Source of the DNA: Clostridium frigoris
Lineage (GTDB): Bacteria; Bacillota; Clostridia; Clostridiales; Clostridiaceae
Direction: 5' to 3'
DNA length: 64,000 bases
Assembly: GCF_018861865.1 (NCBI RefSeq)
Contig: NZ_JAHLDV010000009.1
Span: 1 to 64,000, forward strand
The position numbers and the translations under genes are program-made. The notes under the pieces are model-generated. The model was not told where the DNA came from, did no database searches, and was given only the letters and a program-made list of their open reading frames with translations. Below, one piece after another: positions 26,811 through 35,824 of the stretch (the first letter of the stretch is position 1; each line of letters starts with the position of its first letter).

Positions 26811-28673
26811 GTGAAAGCTTTAGGAAAATGGAAAAAGCCGATACTCATACTAAGTGATGCAGTTTTAATAAACTTAGCATATATATTAGCTTTATTTTTT
26901 AGGTATCACTATCGAGATTTCAAGTTTTATTCTAGTGATTATAAAGAGATAGCAATAATAGTAACAGTTATTTATATAACATGTTTTTATCTGTTCAAAT
27001 TGTATGAGAGTCTATGGAGTTATGCAAGTGTAGATGAATTTATGTTGGCTATTGGCGCTTGCCTTGCTGCAAATATTGTTACCATTGTATTTATTAGAAT
27101 TATTGGTCATCCATTTACATATGGAGTAAGTATACTCGCTTGTGCTTTTAGTATTCTTTTTATACTTGGGTTTAGGATGTCATTTAGAGTATATGAAAGA
27201 TTTACGGGTATTATGAATTGTAATGTCAGTAAGAATGATAGAAATAGAGTAATGATAATAGGTGCTGGGGCAGCTGCAGCGATGGTTATAAAAGAAATGA
27301 AAAGTAGCAGCCAAGCTAATTATACGCCTATAGCTGTAATTGATGATGAGCCTTATAAAAAAGGGAAAAATATTTTGGGAGTAAAGGTTCTAGGAAATAG
27401 GAAAGATATAATTTCTATTGCAAAATCTAAAGATATAGAAACTATTCTTATAGCCATTCCAACTATAGAAGACGAGGATAAACAACAAATACTAGAAATA
27501 TGTAAAAAGACAAAATGTAAAATAGAAATTATTCCAGGTATGTATGAAATAATAAATGGGAAAGTTTCATTAAGTCAAATTAGAAAAGTAGACATTGAGG
27601 ATTTACTTGGACGTAAAGCGGTAGTGCTTGATACAGAGGGTATTGCAGGGTACATTCAAAACAAAACAATACTAGTAACAGGTGGCGGAGGGTCTATTGG
27701 TTCTGAATTATGCCGTCAAATTATAAAATTTGCACCTAAACAATTAATTATTTTTGATATTTATGAAAATAACGCTTATGATTTACAAATTGAACTTAAG
27801 TATAAATATCCAAAATTAGATCTAAAGGTACTTATAGGATCTGTTAGAGATAAAGCACGACTTGATGATATTTTTAAAACTTATTTACCGGATATAGTTT
27901 TTCATGCAGCGGCACATAAACATGTTCCACTAATGGAAGAAAGTCCTATGGAAGCAATAAAAAACAATGTCTTTGGAACTTATAATGTAGCAGAGTGTGC
28001 TCATAGGTTTAATGTTGAAAGATTTGTAATGATATCAACAGATAAAGCAGTAAACCCAACTAATGTTATGGGTGCTACTAAGAGAATGTGTGAGATGATT
28101 ATACAATCTATGGATAAAATAAGCAAAACACATTTTGTAGCAGTGAGATTTGGGAATGTTCTAGGAAGTAATGGATCAGTTATACCATTATTTAAAAATC
28201 AAATAGCTCATGGTGGGCCAGTTACGCTTACGAATAAATATATAACAAGATTCTTTATGACTATCCCGGAGGCTGCACAATTAGTGCTTCAATCTGGCGC
28301 ATATGCCCAGGGTGGAGAAATCTTCGTTTTGGATATGGGGAAACCTGTTAAAATATATGATTTAGCTTGGGATTTAATAAAACTTTCAGGATTTGAGCCG
28401 AATAAAGATATTAAAATTGAAGTTACGGGGCTACGTCCAGGAGAAAAACTTTATGAAGAGCTGTTAATGAGTGAAGAAGGACTTACTAATACTAAACATG
28501 CGAAGATTTTTATTGGTAAACCTACTTTTAGCGATTTAGGAGTAATGAAAGAGAAAATGCATGAACTTGCTGTAATTATTGCTGCAAACGATGTTGATGC
28601 ATTAACTAATAAAATTAAAGACATTGTTCCTACTTATAAGAAAACTGGTGGCGAGGATGATCAAGCTGTTTAA
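26811..28673 (+). CDS. CapD/FlaA1-type membrane nucleotide-sugar 4,6-dehydratase
   Basis: A 620-aa protein with four N-terminal membrane helices, a first Rossmann region (MIIGAGAAAAMVIKEM) and a second SDR domain (VTGGGGSIGSELCRQI, STDKAVNPTNVMGATKR). By family it dehydrates or epimerises UDP-GlcNAc-type sugars for surface glycans. GTG 26811 is chosen because AGAGGTG lies 8 nt upstream. The in-frame ATG 26769 has no ribosome site and lies 4 nt after a TATAAT (26760-26765), so it would be outside or at the very edge of the mRNA. A terminator follows at 28694. It is the last large EPS precursor gene. Confidence 0.9.
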   Translation: MKALGKWKKPILILSDAVLINLAYILALFFRYHYRDFKFYSSDYKEIAIIVTVIYITCFYLFKLYESLWSYASVDEFMLAIGACLAANIVTIVFIRIIGHPFTYGVSILACAFSILFILGFRMSFRVYERFTGIMNCNVSKNDRNRVMIIGAGAAAAMVIKEMKSSSQANYTPIAVIDDEPYKKGKNILGVKVLGNRKDIISIAKSKDIETILIAIPTIEDEDKQQILEICKKTKCKIEIIPGMYEIINGKVSLSQIRKVDIEDLLGRKAVVLDTEGIAGYIQNKTILVTGGGGSIGSELCRQIIKFAPKQLIIFDIYENNAYDLQIELKYKYPKLDLKVLIGSVRDKARLDDIFKTYLPDIVFHAAAHKHVPLMEESPMEAIKNNVFGTYNVAECAHRFNVERFVMISTDKAVNPTNVMGATKRMCEMIIQSMDKISKTHFVAVRFGNVLGSNGSVIPLFKNQIAHGGPVTLTNKYITRFFMTIPEAAQLVLQSGAYAQGGEIFVLDMGKPVKIYDLAWDLIKLSGFEPNKDIKIEVTGLRPGEKLYEELLMSEEGLTNTKHAKIFIGKPTFSDLGVMKEKMHELAVIIAANDVDALTNKIKDIVPTYKKTGGEDDQAV

Positions 28674-28693
28674 AGTTAAACGTAGTTAAATTA

Positions 28694-28740
28694 AAAGAAC
28701 TACCCGAATGCATATTTATGCGCTTGGATAGTTCTTTTTT
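28694..28740 (+). terminator. Terminator after the CapD-type gene
   Basis: AAGAACTA and TAGTTCTT form the base of a long imperfect hairpin with ATGCATA/TATGCG in the upper stem, followed by a run of six T. It separates the dehydratase gene from the SGNH hydrolase gene. Confidence 0.85.
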
Positions 28741-28839
28741 ATTATAAACTAAATAATATATGAGTATTTTTAATATATAAACTAGTTATATAGTAGTATA
28801 ATTATTTATGGATATTTAGTACTTTAGGGGTGAGTTTAC

Positions 28840-29967
28840 ATGAAAAAGAATATAGTAATTTTGTGTATGTTTTTGGTTGTGGTAGTGAGTTTCATTTTTG
28901 TATTGATTGTTATTCGTAATAATGAAAATTTAAAAGAAAATGTAGTTTTAGCTAATCAGCAAAAGAAAATAAAGCGTGATGAGGTAGGTAGAGTTTCAGA
29001 TTTGAATTTTTATCAAAAACTTCATGAAAATAAAGATATAAATGCTTTAATAATAGGAGACAGTATAGCTCAAAGTACGGGTTCGTCTAATTTTCATCAA
29101 AAATGGATTAATGTAATAATAAAAGATGTACAAAAAAAATATAGATCAACTATAACAACTGATCCTATTACGGGAGGCAGTACAACAGGAGTGCGTGCAT
29201 GGGTTGAGCTAAACAATGTTAAACTTATAAAACAATATGATGTGGCATTTATATGTTTTGGACAAAATGATCAATTTAGTATAAAGCCAAAACAATTTAG
29301 AATGTTTTATGAGAGTATTATAATTAAACTTAAAAAAATCAATCCTAATATAGAAATAATACCAATTATAGAAAGCTCATTTAGAGAATATAATGATTAT
29401 TCAAGTGTAATTGAGGATTTAGCTGAGCATTATAATCTTCAATATGCAGATACAGTGAGGGCATTTAATAATTCAGGAAAGCTATATACAGATTTATCTA
29501 ATGATTTGGTACATCCTAATGGCAAAGGGTACGTTTATTATGCTAAAACAATTGAAAAGGTTATAAATGACAATTACATATCTAATAAAAAAACAGATAT
29601 TGATTATAGTGTATTATACAATAACACTAAGAAATTAGCTGACTTTGTCTTTGATAATTCACCTGATTCAAATAATGGTTTTATTATAGAGGATGGCTTT
29701 ATTGGAAATAAGGTTTCAGAAAACTTAGTATTTAATACATCTAAAAGTGTTGCAATTATACATTTCCTCCGAAAGCCAAAGGGTGGGAAATTTAAAGTAT
29801 TTATAGATGATAACTTTATAAAAGAAATTAATACTAATTCAACATTTCAGGTTAGTTATTCTGATTTAATAGCTTATAATTTGAAGGGAAATCATAAGAT
29901 TAGGATTGAAACATCATCTATAATTAACAAAGGTTCCGTAAAAATTTTAGGATTTGTAACAAATTGA
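28840..29967 (+). CDS. Membrane-anchored SGNH/GDSL hydrolase
   Basis: A 375-aa protein with an N-terminal helix (residues about 5-25) that should anchor it outside the membrane. The SGNH blocks are visible: LIIGDSIAQS with the nucleophile Ser near residue 75, a Gly in the tTGGSTTG region, GQND, and DLVHPNGKGY holding the catalytic Asp and His. A beta-rich C-terminal domain (about 270-375) may bind carbohydrate. In EPS regions these enzymes add or remove O-acetyl groups; this role is inferred from context. The ATG follows AGGGGTGAG. Confidence 0.87.
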   Translation: MKKNIVILCMFLVVVVSFIFVLIVIRNNENLKENVVLANQQKKIKRDEVGRVSDLNFYQKLHENKDINALIIGDSIAQSTGSSNFHQKWINVIIKDVQKKYRSTITTDPITGGSTTGVRAWVELNNVKLIKQYDVAFICFGQNDQFSIKPKQFRMFYESIIIKLKKINPNIEIIPIIESSFREYNDYSSVIEDLAEHYNLQYADTVRAFNNSGKLYTDLSNDLVHPNGKGYVYYAKTIEKVINDNYISNKKTDIDYSVLYNNTKKLADFVFDNSPDSNNGFIIEDGFIGNKVSENLVFNTSKSVAIIHFLRKPKGGKFKVFIDDNFIKEINTNSTFQVSYSDLIAYNLKGNHKIRIETSSIINKGSVKILGFVTN

Positions 29968-30098
29968 TAATTGTTAAAGACTCGAAAAATAGGGTAAAAG
30001 GTAGAATTAGTATTGCAAATATAATAGTTTCTTGATATAATTATTAAAAATTTAAAGACAATTAGTAAATAAACATATATGAAAGGTGGTGTTTTTAT

Positions 30099-30245
30099 AT
30101 GGGACTTTTACGTTGGATAGGTGGAGTAATAGTATTCTTTTGGGTAGTTGGTTTTTTACTTCATATTGGTGGCGGCTTGATACATATGTTGCTGGTACTT
30201 GCTGTAATAGTGTTTCTTGTTGATAAAATTTCAGGAAAAAGATGA
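30099..30245 (+). CDS. Small membrane protein of the lmo0937 family
   Basis: A 48-aa protein with the pattern typical of this family: a Trp-containing start, GFLLHIGGGLIHMLLVLAVI in the middle and a short basic end. Two closely spaced hydrophobic stretches suggest a membrane hairpin. ATG 30099 has AAAGGTGG upstream. In other Firmicutes the family is often stress-induced, but its role is not known. A terminator follows 50 bp later, so it is a single-gene unit. Confidence 0.87.
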   Translation: MGLLRWIGGVIVFFWVVGFLLHIGGGLIHMLLVLAVIVFLVDKISGKR

Positions 30246-30294
30246 GTATAGGAAACTAATAAATTATTAGTTCTCTAAACTAAATATAAAGTTA

Positions 30295-30325
30295 AATAGG
30301 AACTAGCTGTAAGCTGGTTCCTATT
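30295..30325 (+). terminator. Terminator after lmo0937-type gene
   Basis: AATAGGAAC and GTTCCTATT form a 9-bp base continued by AGCT/AGCT with one G-T pair. It is a compact hairpin followed by a short T-run. Confidence 0.75.
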
Positions 30326-30432
30326 TGATTGTGAACGAAACATAAAATTATTTTTACAATATTAATCAAAGTATTAAATTTTGTGTTATCATTGTAGTAT
30401 GAAAAGCTTTTATTTTAGAGGAGGAATTTTTA

Positions 30433-31749
30433 ATGGAATCAGAACCCGCGCCCATGCTTAACGGCAATATAGTGGCGCAGTTAATATTAATTGTTATTTT
30501 AACACTGATAAATGCATTTTTTGCAGCGGCAGAGATGGCAATAGTATCTTTGAACAAGAACAAAATTAAACATTTAGCAGAGGAAGGTAATAAAAAGGCT
30601 ATACTATTATCTAAACTTATAGAAAAGCCAACAAAATTTTTATCAACCATTCAGGTGGGTATTACATTTGCAGGATTTTTTTCAAGTGCTTATGCGGCTA
30701 CCGAGATAGCAGATAAACTAACACTGGTTTTAAGCAATATAAGTGTACCTTATAGTGAAGGAGTTGCTCTGGTTGTTATAACAATTGGACTTTCTTATAT
30801 AACACTTGTATTTGGAGAATTGTTTCCAAAACGTATTGCACTTCAAAACTCACAAGCTATTGCAATGTTTTCGGTAGTACCTATTATGTATGTATCTAAA
30901 ATAGTTATACCGTTTGTGAGCTTACTAACAGTATCTACCAATATTTTAGTCAAAATCACTGGTCTTGGCCATGAGAATAAAGAGGAAAAGATATCGAAGG
31001 AAGAAATAAAATCACTTATAGAAGTAGGTCAAGAACACGGCGTTATTAATGAAACTGAAAAAGAAATGATAAATAATATCATTGAGTTTGATGAAAAATT
31101 AGCAAGAGAAGTTATGACTCCAAGAACTGATGTATATATGATTGATATAAATGACCCTATTACAGAGTATTTGGATGAGTTATTAATCGAGCGTCATTCA
31201 AGAGTGCCAGTATTTGAGGGTGATGTTGATAATATCGTAGGAATACTTCATATGAAAGATTTTATGATAGAGGCACGAGAAAATGGTTTTGAAAATGTAA
31301 AAATTAAGAATATATTACATTCACCTTATTTTGTTCAGGAAAATAAAAATATAGATGAATTATTTAAAGAATTAAAAAGTTCTAAAAATCATATTGCTAT
31401 GCTTATTGATGAGTATGGAGGATTTTCAGGAGTAGTTACAACTGAAGATATTACAGAAGAAATTATGGGTAATATTGAAGATGAATATGATCACGAGGAA
31501 CCAGAAATAAAGAAGGTTGATAATAATACTTATATAGTAAGTGGATTACTTTCTTTAGATGATTTAAATGAGTATTTAGATTTAAATTTATTTTCCAAAG
31601 ATTATAATACAATAGGAGGTTTTCTTATTAATCTTATGGGATGTATTCCAAAGATAAATGAAGAGAGAACTGTTGAATATGGGGATGTAATATTTAGAAT
31701 AGAGGAAGTTCGCGAACGAAGAATAGAAAAAATTAAAATATGTATATAA
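30433..31749 (+). CDS. CNNM/CorC-type membrane transporter with CBS domains (copy 1)
   Basis: A 438-aa protein with an N-terminal DUF21 membrane domain (about residues 10-190, with VFGELFPKRIAL), a pair of CBS domains (VMTPRTDVYMID to GVVTTEDITEEIMG) and a C-terminal CorC/HlyC domain ending near 430. Members export or regulate Mg2+ or Co2+; the name haemolysin C is historical. The ATG has GAGGAGG upstream. A second, moderately similar gene follows at 31936. They are separated by a weak hairpin and a 180-bp gap, so they are probably transcribed separately. Confidence 0.92.
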   Translation: MESEPAPMLNGNIVAQLILIVILTLINAFFAAAEMAIVSLNKNKIKHLAEEGNKKAILLSKLIEKPTKFLSTIQVGITFAGFFSSAYAATEIADKLTLVLSNISVPYSEGVALVVITIGLSYITLVFGELFPKRIALQNSQAIAMFSVVPIMYVSKIVIPFVSLLTVSTNILVKITGLGHENKEEKISKEEIKSLIEVGQEHGVINETEKEMINNIIEFDEKLAREVMTPRTDVYMIDINDPITEYLDELLIERHSRVPVFEGDVDNIVGILHMKDFMIEARENGFENVKIKNILHSPYFVQENKNIDELFKELKSSKNHIAMLIDEYGGFSGVVTTEDITEEIMGNIEDEYDHEEPEIKKVDNNTYIVSGLLSLDDLNEYLDLNLFSKDYNTIGGFLINLMGCIPKINEERTVEYGDVIFRIEEVRERRIEKIKICI

Positions 31750-31750
31750 G

Positions 31751-31782
31751 AATTACCCTACTTTATTAAAGTGGGGTAATTT
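31751..31782 (+). terminator. Hairpin after first CNNM/CorC gene
   Basis: AATTACCC-T-ACTTT and AAAGT-G-GGGTAATT form a 13-bp stem with one mismatch and a 3-nt loop. There is no strong T-run after it, so termination may be partial. Confidence 0.5.
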
Positions 31783-31935
31783 AAAGTCTAGAAAATTATA
31801 ATACTTTCTATATGAAAAAAATTGAATTCGTAGATAAATATGGTATTATATAATTAGTAAAGTATGTTATGATTATAATAGATTAAGTATGGATAATACT
31901 AAGCATATGTGTTGACTTGGAAGGGGCTATCAAAA

Positions 31936-33255
31936 GTGACTATTTTTATAAACATTCTTCTCGTATTTTTACTCGTATTTATGAATGCTTTTTTCGTTGC
32001 CACAGAGTTTGCAATGGTAAAGGTTAGAAAATCTAGGATAGAAACATTAGTGATGGATGGAGCTCAAAATGTAAAATATACTTTAAAGGTTGTAAAAGAT
32101 TTAAACTCTTACCTATCTGCATGTCAGCTAGGAATAACGCTAGCATCCCTAGGACTTGGATGGATAGGAGAGCCTGCAGTTGCAGCAATGCTCACTCCGT
32201 TATTTAGTTTAACGAATCTACCAGAAGCTGCTGTACACTCGATTTCTTTTATATTGGGATTTTCACTTATAACTGGATTTCATATAGTACTTGGTGAATT
32301 AGTCCCAAAGTCACTTGCAATTATAAATACAGAGAAGATAGCAATGTATACAGCGCTACCCCTTGTTTTGTTTTATAATGTAACTTTTCCAATAATGTGG
32401 GCGTTTAACCATAGTACTAATTTAGTTTTAAAAATGTTTGGTGTATCACTAGTTGATGAGCATGATGTAGCACATACTGATGAGGAAATAAAGTTATTGG
32501 TTGAGGAAAGTTATAATCATGGATTAATAGATAAGACTGAATTAACTTTTATAGATAATATATTTGATTTTTCAGAGAAAACAGTAAAAGAGATAATGAT
32601 ACCTCGAACTGATATGGAATGTATTTATCTCGAAGATTCTTTTGAGGACATTATAGCATTTACTTTAGATGAACAGTTAACAAGATATCCGGTATGTCGT
32701 GATAGTAAAGATAATGTTGTTGGGTTTGTACATATTAAGGATTTGTATAAGCAGAAAATTGAAGGAAATAGCCAAAAGATAGAGGATGTTATCCGTGAAA
32801 TTAAATTTGTCCCAGAATCTTTATCAATAAGTGAATTATTAAAAGTATTTAAAAAAGATAAGGTACAAATGGCTATAATTATTGATGAATATGGTGGAAC
32901 GTCTGGACTTTTAACTATTGAAGATATTTTAGAAGAAATAGTTGGTGAGATTCAAGATGAGTTTGATGAAGAGGTTAATGAGATTATTAAAACAGAAGAT
33001 GGCGGTTATAGCGTAGATGGTAAAGTTCTTATTGAAGACATCGTTGAACTTCTAAGCATAGATATAGAAGAAGAAAACATTGATACAATTGGTGGATGGG
33101 TCTATTCACAATTAAGCTCATATCCACAAGTGAATGATAAAATAATTTATGAAAATTATGAATTTATTATATCAGAATGTGATAGCAAAAGAATTAGTAA
33201 AGTTAAAATTAAGAAATTAATTGAAAAATCAATTGAAGAATTGGATGAAAAGTAG
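31936..33255 (+). CDS. CNNM/CorC-type membrane transporter with CBS domains (copy 2)
   Basis: A 439-aa protein of the same architecture as the gene before it: DUF21 membrane domain (FHIVLGELVPKSLAI), two CBS domains (EIMIPRTDMECIY, GLLTIEDILEEIVGEI) and a C-terminal CorC domain. I choose GTG 31936 because AAGGGG lies 10 nt upstream. The GTG at 31909 has no ribosome site and would place Trp and Lys ahead of the hydrophobic start. The two paralogues are only partly alike, so they may differ in ion or regulation. A terminator follows at 33262. Confidence 0.91.
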   Translation: MTIFINILLVFLLVFMNAFFVATEFAMVKVRKSRIETLVMDGAQNVKYTLKVVKDLNSYLSACQLGITLASLGLGWIGEPAVAAMLTPLFSLTNLPEAAVHSISFILGFSLITGFHIVLGELVPKSLAIINTEKIAMYTALPLVLFYNVTFPIMWAFNHSTNLVLKMFGVSLVDEHDVAHTDEEIKLLVEESYNHGLIDKTELTFIDNIFDFSEKTVKEIMIPRTDMECIYLEDSFEDIIAFTLDEQLTRYPVCRDSKDNVVGFVHIKDLYKQKIEGNSQKIEDVIREIKFVPESLSISELLKVFKKDKVQMAIIIDEYGGTSGLLTIEDILEEIVGEIQDEFDEEVNEIIKTEDGGYSVDGKVLIEDIVELLSIDIEEENIDTIGGWVYSQLSSYPQVNDKIIYENYEFIISECDSKRISKVKIKKLIEKSIEELDEK

Positions 33256-33261
33256 TAACAA

Positions 33262-33307
33262 ACCCCGCTTAGTTATGTAGTTAATAGCTAAGGGGGCCAT
33301 TTTTTTA
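33262..33307 (+). terminator. Terminator after second CNNM/CorC gene
   Basis: CCCCGCTTAG and CTAAGGGGG pair around a 16-nt loop and are followed by a run of seven T. Strong intrinsic terminator. Confidence 0.85.
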
Positions 33308-33328
33308 TTCGTATTTATAGTATAAGTT

Positions 33329-33362
33329 TGAATAAATATACAACAATATGAATAATTATTCA
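33329..33362. promoter_or_regulatory. Tandem ARG boxes (ArgR operator) upstream of argC
   Basis: TGAATAATTATTCA at 33349-33362 is a perfect match to the ArgR core TGAAT-wwww-ATTCA. TGAATAAATATACA at 33329-33342 is a second, imperfect box. Their centres are 20 bp apart, close to the usual tandem spacing. They lie directly upstream of the -35 element of the argC promoter, which suggests repression by ArgR with arginine. Confidence 0.8.
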
Positions 33363-33369
33363 AAACTTG

Positions 33370-33398
33370 TTGATTTTTTTATAAGTCTACTGTATAAT
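33370..33398 (+). promoter_or_regulatory. Promoter of argC
   Basis: TTGATT at 33370-33375 and TATAAT at 33393-33398 are separated by 17 bp, a good vegetative sigma-A promoter. The start codon is 40 bp downstream. The ARG boxes lie 7 bp upstream of the -35 element. Confidence 0.8.
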
Positions 33399-33437
33399 AC
33401 TCTTTATTAACAAATTTTAAAGGTGAGGCGATTCAAT

Positions 33438-34475
33438 ATGATTAAAGCAGGTATAATAGGGGCCACTGGCTATGCAGGTGAACAGCTAGCATGGTTTTTA
33501 TACAAGCATCCCAATGTCAATGTAGAATTCTATTCTTCACATAAATATGCAGACATGAGTTATAGTGAAACATATGGTAACTTCTATAGTTATATAGATG
33601 ATATATGCGTTGATATGGAGACAGCTATGAGTAAATTATCTGATATAAATGTTCTTTTTATAGCTATGCCACATGGCAAATCATTTGAAATAACGCAGAA
33701 GGCATTAACACTTGGAGTAAAAGTAATAGATTTAGGGGCGGACTATAGATTAAAATCAAAAGATGTTTATGAAAAATGGTATAACGTTAAACATGAATGC
33801 GAGGATCTACTAAAAGATTCAGTTTATGGCCTTTGCGAATTGAATAGAGAAGCTATAAAAGAGTGTAATTTATTAGCAAACCCAGGTTGCTTCCCAACAG
33901 CCACTATATTAGCACTTACACCTATGTTAAGCAAAAATATGATAGATACGGCGTCAATCATAGTTGATGCTAAATCAGGAGTATCCGGTGCAGGTAGGGG
34001 CGCAAATGTTGCCTCACTTTATACAGAATGTAATGAATCAATTAAAGCTTATGCTGTTACTACTCATAGACATACTCCAGAGATTGAGCAAGAACTTAGC
34101 AAAGCTTGCGAAGATGATGTAACAATATGTTTTACTCCTCATTTAGTTCCAATGAATCGTGGAATATTATCAACTTGTTATGCAACACTTACGAAAGACA
34201 TAACTGAGCATGATGTTATATCTTTATATAGAGATTTTTATAAGGATGAATATTTTGTGAAAATTATAGATGGATTACCTGAAACTAGATGGGTAAGAGG
34301 GTCTAATATATGTCATATCGGAATCAGGGTGGATAAACGTACAAATAGAGTAATAATAATATCTGCTATAGATAATTTGGTTAAAGGTTCTGCAGGTCAA
34401 GCTGTGCAAAATATGAATATTATGTTTGGAATACCAGAAACTACTGGCCTTGAAATTATTGCTATGGCACCATAA
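33438..34475 (+). CDS. argC: N-acetyl-gamma-glutamyl-phosphate reductase
   Basis: Third step of arginine synthesis, NADPH-dependent reduction of N-acetylglutamyl-phosphate. The 345-aa length is normal. [13 protein letters not shown] near residue 5 binds NADP. The active-site block [12 protein letters not shown] carries the catalytic Cys, followed by SGVSGAGRG and a His-rich [11 protein letters not shown]. The start is ATG 33438, with AGGTGAGG 9 nt upstream; GTG 33423 lies inside that site. It stands alone here, without argJ, argB or argD, so the rest of the pathway must be elsewhere. The ARG boxes upstream support a role in biosynthesis. Confidence 0.96.
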   Translation: MIKAGIIGATGYAGEQLAWFLYKHPNVNVEFYSSHKYADMSYSETYGNFYSYIDDICVDMETAMSKLSDINVLFIAMPHGKSFEITQKALTLGVKVIDLGADYRLKSKDVYEKWYNVKHECEDLLKDSVYGLCELNREAIKECNLLANPGCFPTATILALTPMLSKNMIDTASIIVDAKSGVSGAGRGANVASLYTECNESIKAYAVTTHRHTPEIEQELSKACEDDVTICFTPHLVPMNRGILSTCYATLTKDITEHDVISLYRDFYKDEYFVKIIDGLPETRWVRGSNICHIGIRVDKRTNRVIIISAIDNLVKGSAGQAVQNMNIMFGIPETTGLEIIAMAP

Positions 34476-34582
34476 ATAATATTGTAATTATATTTAACAA
34501 TTAGTTTTAAAATATAACTTTTGTATACATACATCTATGTATATAATTACTTACGGGAATAATATGATATGGGGGTAGATAC

Positions 34583-35116
34583 ATGGGAAAAATGTTCTTT
34601 GAAGTTAGAAAAGCTGTTACTAGCGACATTGAAGAAATAATGTTACTTGCAAAAAAATCGTTTAAATTGTATGCTGAGAATGCAGGGATTACGGGATTAG
34701 TAGCTCCTTTTGAGGAATCGTATGATGATGTATTAAAAGCGATAGAGACTACTAATGTTTTTGTAGCTCTATCTAATGAAAAAGTTATAGGTAGCGTACG
34801 AATTAAAGTTAACCCCGATCATAGTGCTTATTTAAGCAGATTTGGAGTTTCGTCGCTACATCAAAATAATGGGATTGGTAAAATATTAATGAATGCAGTT
34901 GATATTGCAATGATGGAGCAAGGGGTTACCGGTTTATATCTCCATACTGCATCTAGAATGTTTTCACTTATTAGATTTTATTATGGAAGATGTTTCTATA
35001 TAGAGTCAACAAATAATGATCGTGGATATATTAGAGCATTATTATGCAAAGAATATGCTGTAGCAACATCAAAAGAATTGTTAGATAACATAATTTGCAA
35101 TGATAGAGTAGTTTAA
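34583..35116 (+). CDS. GNAT family N-acetyltransferase
   Basis: A 177-aa acetyltransferase. The acetyl-CoA binding region is visible as RFGVSSLHQNNGIGKILMNAV (about residues 90-110), and the N-terminal part has the usual beta-alpha arrangement. The ATG follows GGGGGTAG. It follows argC by about 107 bp with no terminator between, so it may be cotranscribed with argC. An N-acetylglutamate synthase role would fit that position, but the sequence is too generic to claim it. Substrate unknown. Confidence 0.82.
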   Translation: MGKMFFEVRKAVTSDIEEIMLLAKKSFKLYAENAGITGLVAPFEESYDDVLKAIETTNVFVALSNEKVIGSVRIKVNPDHSAYLSRFGVSSLHQNNGIGKILMNAVDIAMMEQGVTGLYLHTASRMFSLIRFYYGRCFYIESTNNDRGYIRALLCKEYAVATSKELLDNIICNDRVV

Positions 35117-35117
35117 A

Positions 35118-35155
35118 ATGGAGTGAATACCTTAAGGATATTCATTCCTTTTTTT
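35118..35155 (+). terminator. Terminator after the GNAT gene
   Basis: GGAGTGAATA and TATTCATTCC form a 10-bp stem with one G-T pair, followed by a run of eight T. It separates the arg and feo units. Confidence 0.88.
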
Positions 35156-35267
35156 TATATATTAAATTGTATGTTTACAGATACATCATAATGTAGTATT
35201 ATGATAATAGTTCTCAAGTGACTATCTGTATTATATGAAAATAGAATATATTTTTTAAGGTTATAGT

Positions 35268-35286
35268 GATAATGAGTTTCAATATT
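35268..35286. promoter_or_regulatory. Candidate Fur box upstream of feoA
   Basis: GATAATGAGTTTCAATATT matches 14 of 19 positions of the Fur consensus GATAATGATAATCATTATC, with the left half-site perfect. It lies 29 bp upstream of the feoA start. A stronger match is found at 37925 upstream of the last two feo-region genes. Confidence 0.55.
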
Positions 35287-35314
35287 AATAATAATTTTTA
35301 TTAGGAGTGATTAT

Positions 35315-35551
35315 ATGGAAAAGCTAGTATCATTAATTGATGTAGAGATGAAAACTAAAGTTAAGGTAGTTGAAATAGCATTAGAGAGTAAAGTACGCAA
35401 AAGAATAATGGATATGGGAATAGTTAAAAATACGCAGCTTGTAGTAACTGGGAAAGCTCCAATGGGAGATCCTATAGAACTTTCAGTTAGAGGTTATACA
35501 TTAAGTCTTAGGAAGAGTGAAGCAAAAGATATTATGGTAGAGGTAGTATAA
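35315..35551 (+). CDS. feoA: FeoA family protein (first)
   Basis: A 78-aa SH3-like cytoplasmic protein of the ferrous iron uptake system, thought to bind and modulate FeoB. Visible are RKRIMDMGIVKNTQLVVTGKAPMGDPIELSV, split here in family order as the core beta-barrel, and SLRKSEAKDIMVE at the end. ATG 35315 follows TTAGGAGTG. The second FeoA begins 22 bp later. Two FeoA proteins before FeoB are common in clostridia. Confidence 0.93.
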   Translation: MEKLVSLIDVEMKTKVKVVEIALESKVRKRIMDMGIVKNTQLVVTGKAPMGDPIELSVRGYTLSLRKSEAKDIMVEVV

Positions 35552-35573
35552 AAACAATAAGGGAGGCTTAGTG

Positions 35574-35798
35574 ATGAGTATGCCACTTAATTTTATTGGA
35601 ATGGGAAGATTTGCGAAAATTAACAGTGTCCATGGTGGTGAGAATATGTGCAAGAAAATAATGGAGATGGGCATGAGTACAGGCGCTATAATAAAAATCA
35701 TGAAAAATGATAGTGGTCCTTTAATTGTTAAGGTTGGAGAAACTAGATTGGTTCTTGGACGAAGTATGGCACAAAAGATTATGGCAAGTGAAGTATAA
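35574..35798 (+). CDS. feoA: FeoA family protein (second)
   Basis: A 74-aa FeoA-like protein. The GGENMCKKIMEMGMSTGA block and VKVGETRLVLGRSMAQKI follow the family pattern. It differs from the first copy in having a Cys at residue 30. The ATG at 35574 is 7 nt after GGGAGG; the GTG just before it is too close. It sits between the first FeoA and FeoB with short gaps. The need for two FeoA proteins is not understood. Confidence 0.92.
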   Translation: MSMPLNFIGMGRFAKINSVHGGENMCKKIMEMGMSTGAIIKIMKNDSGPLIVKVGETRLVLGRSMAQKIMASEV

Positions 35799-35824
35799 AA
35801 TAATAAGAAAATATGGGGGAATAC

